From positions 1 to 6,780 of the forward strand of contig URNK01000096.1 in NCBI GenBank assembly GCA_900549195.1: 6,780 nucleotides of DNA, in the 5' to 3' direction. Origin of the DNA: an uncultured Collinsella sp. Lineage in GTDB: Bacteria > Actinomycetota > Coriobacteriia > Coriobacteriales > Coriobacteriaceae. The translations under genes and the position numbers were made by a program. Positions 1 to 5,611 of this stretch are shown piece after piece. Below the pieces are notes generated by a model. It was not told the origin of the DNA, searched no databases, and saw nothing but the letters and a program-made list of their open reading frames with translations. Each line of letters begins with the position of its first letter. The stretch's first letter is position 1.

Positions 1-48
1 TCTACACGTAAGGAGTCGTCGGCAGCGTCAGATGTGTATAAGAGACAG
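1..48 (+). other. Nextera i5 sequencing adapter (technical sequence)
   Basis: This block is not biological. Bases 1-7 match the end of the Illumina P5 oligo, 8-15 (GTAAGGAG) match the Nextera i5 index known as S505/N505, 16-29 match the i5 read-primer segment, and 30-48 (AGATGTGTATAAGAGACAG) is the 19-bp Tn5 mosaic end. Genomic sequence begins at base 49. The exact reverse complement of the whole block lies at 6732-6779. Confidence 0.98.
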
Positions 49-204
49 GACGAGATTGAGCATAAGGTCCGCCTTGCCTGTGGACTTGAGTTTGATGACG
101 ATGCTCCGTCCGAGGTCGAGCTGACCGATCAGCCTGCGCCTGAGGAGTTTGACGAGCTTTACGCCATCGATGGGTCCGCCATGCTCGATGATGACGACGA
201 GTAG
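49..204 (+). CDS. recA: RecA recombinase, C-terminal fragment (5' truncated by contig end)
   Basis: This is the last 51 codons of recA; the rest is cut off by the adapter junction at 48/49. The visible protein starts DEIEHKVRLACGLEFD, matching the RecA C-terminal helix (E. coli has EEIEKKVRE at the equivalent place). It then runs into a strongly acidic tail rich in Asp and Glu, ending in DDDDE before TAG at 202-204. RecA forms filaments on single-stranded DNA for strand exchange and triggers SOS cleavage of LexA; the acidic tail is known to tune filament formation. No ATPase motif is in the window. The identification rests on the C-terminal motif, the acidic tail and recX directly downstream. 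Confidence 0.87.
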   Translation, partial: DEIEHKVRLACGLEFDDDAPSEVELTDQPAPEEFDELYAIDGSAMLDDDDE

Positions 205-215
205 CGGTTACGCTC

Positions 216-908
216 ATGTCGTATACGGTGACCGAGGCCACGGTCGTCTTTCCCGATAAGAAGGCGGCCTCCTCGTTCTCGAGCGGGTATGCGTCCAAAA
301 AGCCTTGCGCACATATCGATTGTGAGCTTGAGGGCGGTTTTGAACGGTCGATTTGGATTCCCGTGCGGGTCGCGCGGCTGTATGTCAAAAACCGCCCCGA
401 TCTTCCCTGTGATTGGGACAACTTCCGTGAGGCGGTGCAGCTCATTGAGCGTAAATGTGCACTTACCATGGTGACCGAGATGTTATCGCGCCGCGACCAT
501 GCGACGGGTGAGGTCCGTGACAAGCTGGCTCGCTACGGCTTTCACCAGCCTGCGATCGATTTCGCCGTCGAGCGCGCCACCGAGTATCGTTTTTTAGACG
601 AGAGCCGCTTTTGCTCGTACTTTATCGAGGAGCGCAAGCGGCGCGGTTGGGGACAGCGCAAAATCGAGACCGAGCTCAAGCGCCGTCATGTCGTGCTCGA
701 TGACATTCCCGGTTATCCCGAGGATTATTTTGCCGTCGAAGACGATTTGGCGCGTGCGTCAGCCCTGCTCGCCAAGCGTCGTGTTCCAGAGACGCGCGGA
801 TTCGAAAAACTGGTTCGGTTTTTGATGGGCAAAGGCTTCTCGTATCACATCGCCGCCGATGCTGTTAAGGCACGTCTCGATGCCGAACGCGAGGAATGTG
901 CGGTTTAG
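216..908 (+). CDS. recX: Regulatory protein RecX
   Basis: RecX binds RecA filaments in the cytoplasm and modulates, usually inhibits, recombinase and coprotease activity. The 230-aa product has the three-helix tandem repeats of the family. Repeat one is around residues 81-125 (SRRDHATGEVRDKLARYGF), repeat two around 126-170 (YRFLDESRFCSYFIEERKRR then GWGQRKIETELKRR), and repeat three around 176-222 (RGFEKLVRFLMGKGFSYHIA). The first ~80 residues are a non-repeat N-terminal region with beta-strand-like stretches, so the protein is longer than E. coli RecX (166 aa) and nearer B. subtilis RecX (264 aa). ATG 216 lies 11 nt after the recA stop. No clear Shine-Dalgarno is visible, so coupling to recA translation is likely. 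Placement next to recA supports the call. Confidence 0.93.
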   Translation: MSYTVTEATVVFPDKKAASSFSSGYASKKPCAHIDCELEGGFERSIWIPVRVARLYVKNRPDLPCDWDNFREAVQLIERKCALTMVTEMLSRRDHATGEVRDKLARYGFHQPAIDFAVERATEYRFLDESRFCSYFIEERKRRGWGQRKIETELKRRHVVLDDIPGYPEDYFAVEDDLARASALLAKRRVPETRGFEKLVRFLMGKGFSYHIAADAVKARLDAEREECAV

Positions 909-922
909 GCGTATGCGTTTTG

Positions 923-970
923 TGGCCCTGCCGTTCACCGCGTTTTAGCCGCCGTGCCGGGGCCATTTAT
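923..970 (+). terminator. Possible weak terminator after recX
   Basis: TGGCCCTG (923-930) can pair with CGGGGCCA (958-965) in an 8-bp stem with one G-U pair, followed by TTTAT. The loop is large (27 nt), so this is a weak candidate. It lies 14 nt after the recX stop and directly before the TTGACA element of the next gene, which is where a terminator would be expected. Confidence 0.3.
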
Positions 971-999
971 TTGACAGTTGTTGTGGTTCAACGTACGAT
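971..999 (+). promoter_or_regulatory. Predicted sigma70-type promoter for rny
   Basis: A perfect -35 hexamer TTGACA (971-976) is separated by exactly 17 nt from TACGAT (994-999), which matches the TATAAT consensus at four of six positions including the key A2 and T6. Transcription would start near 1006, giving a leader of about 160 nt before the rny ATG. The site is in the intergenic gap and points the right way. It is a pattern match only. Confidence 0.5.
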
Positions 1000-1010
1000 A
1001 AACACTGTCA
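972..1010. repeat. Inverted repeat flanking the rny promoter
   Basis: TGACAGT (972-978) and ACTGTCA (1004-1010) are perfect inverted copies, 32 bp apart centre to centre. The left arm overlaps the -35 hexamer and the right arm covers the predicted start of transcription. Half-sites about three helical turns apart are compatible with an operator, but 7-bp arms can arise by chance. Confidence 0.3.
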
Positions 1011-1027
1011 TTTGCTTTGTGATATGT

Positions 1028-1050
1028 GCTCATCTGTGATGAGTTTGTTT
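1028..1050 (+). promoter_or_regulatory. Small hairpin plus T-rich run in the rny leader
   Basis: CTCATC (1029-1034) and GATGAG (1038-1043) form a perfect 6-bp stem with a TGT loop, extendable by a G-U pair (1028/1044), and TTTGTTT follows. The stem is short and only half GC, so it is weak as a terminator. It lies in the predicted leader upstream of the stronger hairpin at 1105-1130. Confidence 0.3.
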
Positions 1051-1104
1051 ATATGTTTATCTGTATCCGACCCGCATAAGCTGCGCCCATATTACTCAAA
1101 TGTC

Positions 1105-1138
1105 GCGAGCCGTTCATAAGGACGGTTCGCTTTGTTGT
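1105..1138 (+). promoter_or_regulatory. Strong terminator-like hairpin in the rny 5' leader
   Basis: GCGAGCCGTTC (1105-1115) pairs with GGACGGTTCGC (1120-1130) in an 11-bp stem with two G-U pairs, closed by an ATAA tetraloop and followed by TTTGTTGT. This looks like an intrinsic terminator. It ends only 35 nt before the rny ATG, and no promoter-like sequence fits between it and the start codon. rny transcripts would therefore have to read through it, so attenuation or a protective 5' stem-loop is more likely than simple termination of recX. Confidence 0.5.
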
Positions 1139-1154
1139 GTAACGAATCCATAAA

Positions 1155-1160
1155 AAGGAG
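1155..1160 (+). promoter_or_regulatory. rny ribosome binding site, decides the start
   Basis: AAGGAG sits 5 nt before ATG 1166. A GTG at 1160 in the same frame overlaps the last base of this Shine-Dalgarno and so cannot use it, which fixes the start at ATG 1166. Confidence 0.85.
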
Positions 1161-1165
1161 TGAGC

Positions 1166-2716
1166 ATGCCTATCATCGCAGCGCTCGTTGGCATCGTTTT
1201 GGGTGCCATCGCCGCCATTGCCTACATGCGCACCGCCAAGCAGGGTAGTCTTCACGAGGCCGACGAAAAGATCCAGTCGGCACACGCACAGGCTGAGTCC
1301 CTGATCGGTGATGCTAAGCGTCAGGCCGAGACCCTCAAAAAAGAGGCTCTGCTCGAGGCTAAAGAGGAGATCATCAAGAACAAGCAGGCCGCCGAGGCCG
1401 AGGACAAGCAGCGTAAGAGCGAGATTCGTACGCTCGAGAACCGTGTGATGCAGCGCGAGGAGTCCCTTGATCGCCGAAACGACGCTCTCGACAAGCGTGA
1501 GCACCAGCTGTCCAGCCAGGCCGGTCAAGTCGAGAAGCGCTCCCGCGAGCTCGAGGAGCTCTGCGCCAAGCAGACCTCCGAGCTCGAGCGTATCGCCGAC
1601 CTGACCCGCGAGGACGCCCACAAGGAGCTCCTCGATAAGGTTCGCGGCGAGGTCACCCACGAGGCTGCCACGATCATTCGCGAGTCCGAGCAGCAGGTTC
1701 GCGCCGAGTGCCACAAGACCGCCCAGGAGATTCTGTCCCTGGCGATTCAGCGCTGCGCTGCCGACCACACAGCCGAGGTCACCGTTACCTCCGTGCACAT
1801 TCCCTCTGATGACCTCAAGGGCCGTATCATCGGTCGCGAGGGTCGCAACATCCGGACCTTCGAGCAGGTTTCCGGTGTCAACCTCGTGATCGACGATACG
1901 CCCGAGACCGTCGTTCTTTCGAGCTTCGACCCGGTCCGTCGTGAGACCGCTCGTGTTGCCCTCGAGAACCTCATCGCCGACGGCCGCATTCACCCCGCCC
2001 GCATCGAGGAGATGTATCACAAGGCTGCCGACCTGGTTCAGCAGCGCGTGCGCGAGGCTGGCGAGCAGGCTGCCTTCGATACCGGCATTCACGACCTGCA
2101 TCCCGAGATCGTCAAGACCCTTGGTGCCCTGCGCTACCGTACTTCGTTTGGTCAGAACGTTCTTCAGCACTCCCTCGAGGTCTCTGATCTGTGCGGCGTG
2201 ATGGCTTCCGAGCTTGGCCTTGACGTTGTGACCGCCAAGCGCGCCGGCCTGCTGCACGACCTGGGCAAGGCAATCGACCACGACGTCGAGGGCCCGCATG
2301 CCGTCATCGGCGCCGAGCTTGCCCGCCGTTATGGCGAGAAGCCCGTTATCGTCCACGCTATCGAGGCTCACCATGCCGATGTCGATCCCAACACGGTGCT
2401 CGATGTCCTGGTACAGGCCGCCGATGCTGTCTCTGCCTCTCGCCCCGGTGCTCGTCGCGAGTCTGCCGAGAACTACATCAAGCGTCTTGAGAAGCTCGAG
2501 GAGATCGCCAACTCCCATGACGGCGTCGAGCGTACCTATGCCATGCAGGCCGGTCGCGAGGTCCACGTCATGGTTCAGCCGGACAAGATTTCCGATGCCC
2601 AGTCCACGGTCCTGGCTCACGATATCGCCCATCAGATCGAGGAAGAGATGGAGTATCCCGGTCAGGTGCGCGTCGTCGTGATTCGCGAGAGCCGCGCTGT
2701 CGATATCGCTAAATAA
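1166..2716 (+). CDS. rny: Ribonuclease Y
   Basis: RNase Y is a membrane-anchored endoribonuclease that starts bulk mRNA decay and processes selected transcripts in bacteria without, or alongside, RNase E. The 516-aa product (B. subtilis: 520) has every expected part in order. There is an N-terminal membrane segment (about residues 2-21, PIIAALVGIVLGAIAAIAY), a long charged coiled coil (about 26-190) and a KH RNA-binding domain with the GxxG loop GREG at 223-226 within KGRIIGREGRN. The HD phosphohydrolase domain has candidate metal ligands H335, H364-D365 (LLHDLGKA) and H397/H402/H403 (HAIEAHH). The C-terminal region ends VVVIRESRAVDIAK. A strong RBS and a 160-nt structured leader precede it. 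The next gene starts 1 nt after its stop, so the two are almost certainly co-transcribed. No lesion is visible. Confidence 0.97.
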   Translation: MPIIAALVGIVLGAIAAIAYMRTAKQGSLHEADEKIQSAHAQAESLIGDAKRQAETLKKEALLEAKEEIIKNKQAAEAEDKQRKSEIRTLENRVMQREESLDRRNDALDKREHQLSSQAGQVEKRSRELEELCAKQTSELERIADLTREDAHKELLDKVRGEVTHEAATIIRESEQQVRAECHKTAQEILSLAIQRCAADHTAEVTVTSVHIPSDDLKGRIIGREGRNIRTFEQVSGVNLVIDDTPETVVLSSFDPVRRETARVALENLIADGRIHPARIEEMYHKAADLVQQRVREAGEQAAFDTGIHDLHPEIVKTLGALRYRTSFGQNVLQHSLEVSDLCGVMASELGLDVVTAKRAGLLHDLGKAIDHDVEGPHAVIGAELARRYGEKPVIVHAIEAHHADVDPNTVLDVLVQAADAVSASRPGARRESAENYIKRLEKLEEIANSHDGVERTYAMQAGREVHVMVQPDKISDAQSTVLAHDIAHQIEEEMEYPGQVRVVVIRESRAVDIAK

Positions 2717-2717
2717 C

Positions 2718-3803
2718 ATGAGCGACGCGAACGAGCTCATCTCATTTATCGCGTCGATGTCGGGGGAGGGCAACCTTCGCGTCGAGGAGAACCTTGGCGA
2801 GGGGTATGTCCGCCTCCGCGTTTCGGAGGCCGAGCGGCGCCAGGCAAAGCACGACATTCAGCATGTCGAGGATATCGTCATCGAAATGCTCCGTAATGCT
2901 CGCGATGCCGGCGCCGACAAGGTCTATCTCGCTACGACCAAGGAAGATGGCGTCCGCACGCTTGTCTTTCTGGATAACGGTTCGGGCGTTCCGCAGGATA
3001 TGCAAGAGCGAATCTTCGATGCCCGCGTTACCTCCAAGCTCGAGAGCATGAAGATGGACCGTTGGGGCGTTCACGGTCGTGGCATGGCATTGTTTTCGAT
3101 CAAGCAGAACACCGACGAGGCCCGTGTGGTCACGTCCGGCGTCGATCTTGGTTCAGCCTTTAAGGTGAGCGTTGCAGCCGACCGCCTCAGTGAGCGTGCC
3201 GATCAGTCCAGCTGGCCCCAGGCCGTCAAGGATGAGGACGGACGTTATGTCTGTGCTCGCGGCCCGCATAATATTATTCGCGCTGCCTGTGAGTTTGCGC
3301 TCGAGGAGCTGCGTGGTTGCGATGTCTATCTTGGTTCTCCGTCTGAGATTGCCGCGACCCTTTATGCTCAGGCGTCAAGTCGGCTCGATACGTCTCGTCT
3401 CCTGTTTATTGATGACGAGAGCGAGCTTCCGGTTGTCGATCGTTTAGGCCTTGCCTCTGATGCCGAGGACTTTATCCGTATCTGCTCGGGTTTGGGTCTT
3501 GGGATGTCCGAGCGCACGGCACATCGCATTTTGGCAGGGCAGATTAAGCCCGTTCGCGGTGTGACCGCGCGTCTGCTGCGCGAGCGTGATTCGTCCTCGC
3601 ATGCGCCGGCTCCTGTCGATCTCGCGAAGGATCGTCGCGGGCTACGTATTGCCAAGGATGACATGGCACAGTTTTCGCGTGCTGTGGAGCGGGACTTCAA
3701 TGACCTTGCCGCCAGGTACTATCTCAACCTTTGCGGCGACCCAAAGATTCGTGTTTCGCGTGATCGAATCACTGTGACCTTCGATCTTGCCAAAGAGGAA
3801 TAG
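2718..3803 (+). CDS. GHKL-fold ATP-binding protein of unknown role, coupled to rny
   Basis: The 361-aa product carries a Bergerat (GHKL) ATP-binding fold in its first half. The N-box is around residues 50-64 (VEDIVIEMLRNARDAGA, with E57, N60 and D63), the G1 box is DNGSG (86-90), an F-box-like IFDARVTSK lies at 99-107, and the G2 glycine loop is WGVHGRGMALFSIK (116-129). These resemble histidine-kinase ATPase domains, but there is no HisKA region, phospho-acceptor histidine motif, membrane segment or sensor domain. It also lacks the MutL and gyrase C-terminal parts. Residues about 165-361 match nothing I recognise; 255-290 look helical and HTH-like. The start lies 1 nt after the rny stop with no clear RBS, indicating translational coupling. 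Function is unknown; a regulator or partner of RNase Y or SpoVS is only a guess from position. Confidence 0.85.
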   Translation: MSDANELISFIASMSGEGNLRVEENLGEGYVRLRVSEAERRQAKHDIQHVEDIVIEMLRNARDAGADKVYLATTKEDGVRTLVFLDNGSGVPQDMQERIFDARVTSKLESMKMDRWGVHGRGMALFSIKQNTDEARVVTSGVDLGSAFKVSVAADRLSERADQSSWPQAVKDEDGRYVCARGPHNIIRAACEFALEELRGCDVYLGSPSEIAATLYAQASSRLDTSRLLFIDDESELPVVDRLGLASDAEDFIRICSGLGLGMSERTAHRILAGQIKPVRGVTARLLRERDSSSHAPAPVDLAKDRRGLRIAKDDMAQFSRAVERDFNDLAARYYLNLCGDPKIRVSRDRITVTFDLAKEE

Positions 3804-3809
3804 TGCCTT

Positions 3810-3832
3810 TACCGAGTCCTCTCGGTACGATA
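3810..3832 (+). promoter_or_regulatory. Palindrome overlapping a -10-like box upstream of spoVS
   Basis: TACCGAG (3810-3816) and CTCGGTA (3821-3827) form a perfect 7-bp inverted repeat around TCCT. The right arm runs into TACGAT (3826-3831), the same -10-like hexamer as in the predicted rny promoter, and the 8-mer GTACGATA occurs in both places. No good -35 lies 16-18 nt upstream. The element could be an operator, a short transcript hairpin separating spoVS from rny, or chance. Confidence 0.3.
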
Positions 3833-3865
3833 CAGTTATTGCAGTTAAAACGTACTTTTAAACGC

Positions 3866-3870
3866 AGGAG
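3866..3870 (+). promoter_or_regulatory. spoVS ribosome binding site, decides the start
   Basis: AGGAG lies 7 nt before ATG 3878. The open frame extends upstream to a GTG at 3803, but that extension covers the palindrome and AT-rich leader, has no RBS and is absent from the SpoVS family. ATG 3878 is therefore the start. Confidence 0.88.
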
Positions 3871-3877
3871 TTTCTTC

Positions 3878-4195
3878 ATGGATTGCCTGAAGGTATCAAG
3901 CAAATCATCGCCCGCGTCCGTTGCCGGCGCCATCGCCGGCATGGTCAAGGATGGTGTACCCGTCAACATCCAGTGTGTCGGCGCCGGTGCTGTCAACCAG
4001 GCCATTAAGGCCGTTGCCATCGCGCGCGGTTTTTTGATCCCAACCGGTTTTGATATTTCCTGCGCGCCCGTGTTCTCCGACATTCTCATTAACGGGGAGT
4101 CGCGCACGGCCATCCGCCTTTCTATCTACGTTCACCAGATCAATCGAGCTGCTATGGATAACGTCGTCATGGATGATGTTAAGCCTGTGGCATAG
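3878..4195 (+). CDS. spoVS: Stage V sporulation protein S (SpoVS family)
   Basis: SpoVS is a small cytoplasmic protein of the Alba-like fold group. In B. subtilis its loss affects sporulation at stage V and septation; its biochemical activity is unclear, and nucleic-acid binding is suspected from the fold. This 105-aa product aligns almost end to end with B. subtilis SpoVS (86 aa): LKVSSKSSPASVAGAIAG at the N-terminus, VGAGAVNQAIKAVAIARGF at 34-52, then PTGFDISCAPVFSDILINGE and RTAIRLSIYV. About 20 residues past the usual end (HQINRAAMDNVVMDDVKPVA) form an extra tail. The start follows a good RBS. The gene sits between the rny-GHKL pair and miaB, a neighbourhood also seen in Bacillus. If the organism is Collinsella-like and does not sporulate, the role here must be other than sporulation. 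Confidence 0.95.
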   Translation: MDCLKVSSKSSPASVAGAIAGMVKDGVPVNIQCVGAGAVNQAIKAVAIARGFLIPTGFDISCAPVFSDILINGESRTAIRLSIYVHQINRAAMDNVVMDDVKPVA

Positions 4196-4240
4196 CTTCT
4201 GCTAGCCTCGTTTCGCTCCCCAACGTTAGGACTTATGCAC

Positions 4241-5611
4241 ATGGATCAGCGTTCCGTACGCGATATTCTTGCCGGTAAAACCTACTTTATCCGCACCTTT
4301 GGCTGCCAGATGAATCAGCACGACTCTGAGCGCGTGAGCGGTCTGCTCGATTCGTATGGTTGCCTCATGGCGCTCGATCTTGAGCATGCCGATATCGTTG
4401 TCTTCATGACATGCTGCGTGCGCGAGGCCGCCGATACTCGCCTGTACGGTCAGTGCAATTCCTGCAAAAGCCTGCCGCCTTCGCCTTCGGGCAAGCGTGT
4501 GGTTGCCGTGGGCGGCTGCATCGCGCAGCGTGATGGCGAGGGACTGCTCACCAACGTCGATAACGTCAATGTCATCTTTGGCACGCATTCTATCGCACAT
4601 GTGGCCGAGCTCATTGCCGAGGCGTTCCTTGACGGCAAGCGTCATATCCGCACCAATGAGCATGAGGATACGGATGCCATGAGCATGCCGTGGCATCGAG
4701 AGACCCAGTATCACGCTTGGGTGCCCATCATGACGGGCTGCAATAATTTCTGCACCTATTGCATCGTGCCGTACGTGCGCGGTCGCGAAAAGAGCCGCCC
4801 CTTCGAGGAGATTGTCGACGAGGTGACCGGTTTGGTGCGCCAGGGCGTGCGTGAGATTACGCTGCTGGGCCAAAACGTTAACTCATATGGTCGCGATCTG
4901 TTTGGCAAGCCGCGTTTTGCCGATCTGCTGCGTGCCGTGGGCGATACGGGTGTGGAGCGCATCTTCTTTACGTCTTCGCATCCCAAGGACCTGTTGCCCG
5001 AGACCATCGACGCCATGGCCGAGACGCCTGCCGTTATGCCGCAGCTGCACTTGGCCGTTCAGTCGGGCTCCACGCGGATCCTCAAAGAGATGAATCGCCG
5101 TTATACACGTGAGGACTATTTGGGCCTGGTCGATCGCATTCGCAACCGTATGCCCGATATCGCGCTCTCGACCGACATTATCGTTGGCTTCCCAGGCGAG
5201 ACTGAAGAAGACTTTGAGCAGACGCTCTCGCTTGCCGAGACGGTCCGCTATGCCCAGGCCTATACCTTCATCTACTCCAAGCGCGCTGGTACCCCGGCCG
5301 CCGAGATTGATGATCCCACACCGCACGAGGTCATCCTTGAGCGCTTTAACCGTCTGGTCAAGGTTATCGAGACGACAGCGCACGAGTACAACCAGGGTGA
5401 GCTCCATACCGTGGTGCCTGCGCTCATTGAGGGTACGAGTAAAAAGAACGATGCGGTGCTGCTGGGCAAGAGCCCCAAGAATCAGACCGTTCATGCGCCC
5501 ATTCCCGAGGGATATAGCATCGACCAGCTTGTCGGTAAGATCGTTGATGTTGACGTCGACGTTGCTAAGACGTGGTATTTGTCAGGCTCCGTTGTGGGTG
5601 AGCCGCGCTAA
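4241..5611 (+). CDS. miaB: tRNA-2-methylthio-N6-isopentenyladenosine(37) methylthiotransferase MiaB
   Basis: MiaB is a radical-SAM enzyme that converts i6A37 to ms2i6A37 in tRNAs reading UNN codons, acting after MiaA. The 456-aa product (E. coli: 474) has the N-terminal methylthiotransferase domain with cluster ligands C22 (TFGCQMN), C58 (TCCVRE) and C93 (GGCIAQR). The radical-SAM CX3CX2C motif is C167, C171 and C174 (GCNNFCTYC), followed by IVPYVRGREKSR. A C-terminal TRAM domain spans about 390-455 (EGTSKKNDAVLLGK then NQTVHAPIPEG). An extra cysteine (C59) follows C58. The start is ambiguous: ATG 4241 lies 9 nt after AGGA (4228-4231), while in-frame ATG 4235 is only 3 nt after it, so 4241 is preferred. 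Its stop overlaps the miaA start (TAATG). Confidence 0.97.
   Translation: MDQRSVRDILAGKTYFIRTFGCQMNQHDSERVSGLLDSYGCLMALDLEHADIVVFMTCCVREAADTRLYGQCNSCKSLPPSPSGKRVVAVGGCIAQRDGEGLLTNVDNVNVIFGTHSIAHVAELIAEAFLDGKRHIRTNEHEDTDAMSMPWHRETQYHAWVPIMTGCNNFCTYCIVPYVRGREKSRPFEEIVDEVTGLVRQGVREITLLGQNVNSYGRDLFGKPRFADLLRAVGDTGVERIFFTSSHPKDLLPETIDAMAETPAVMPQLHLAVQSGSTRILKEMNRRYTREDYLGLVDRIRNRMPDIALSTDIIVGFPGETEEDFEQTLSLAETVRYAQAYTFIYSKRAGTPAAEIDDPTPHEVILERFNRLVKVIETTAHEYNQGELHTVVPALIEGTSKKNDAVLLGKSPKNQTVHAPIPEGYSIDQLVGKIVDVDVDVAKTWYLSGSVVGEPR

Noticed and set aside
1160..1165. GTG 1160 as the rny start
   Set aside because: It overlaps the last base of the AAGGAG ribosome binding site. ATG 1166 is correctly spaced and gives the family-typical N-terminus.
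909..1165. A small gene, tRNA or known riboswitch in the recX-rny gap
   Set aside because: No open frame with an RBS, cloverleaf or riboswitch consensus was seen; only promoter and hairpin signals stand out.
1049..2857. A 602-codon open frame on the minus strand opposite rny
   Set aside because: It is a shadow of rny in GC-rich, codon-biased DNA. The translation is low-complexity (Leu, Gly, Val, Asp rich) with no recognisable domain, while rny on the other strand has complete TM, KH and HD features.
2718..3803. Calling this gene a sensor histidine kinase or MutL
   Set aside because: It has the GHKL ATPase boxes, but no HisKA histidine motif, sensor or membrane region, and none of the MutL N-terminal signature or endonuclease part.
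3803..3877. Upstream extension of spoVS to GTG 3803
   Set aside because: It would place the palindrome and AT-rich leader in coding sequence, has no RBS, and the SpoVS family begins at the ATG 3878 position.
4235..4240. ATG 4235 as the miaB start
   Set aside because: It is not excluded, but it lies only 3 nt from AGGA, while ATG 4241 has a workable 9-nt spacing. The difference is two residues.
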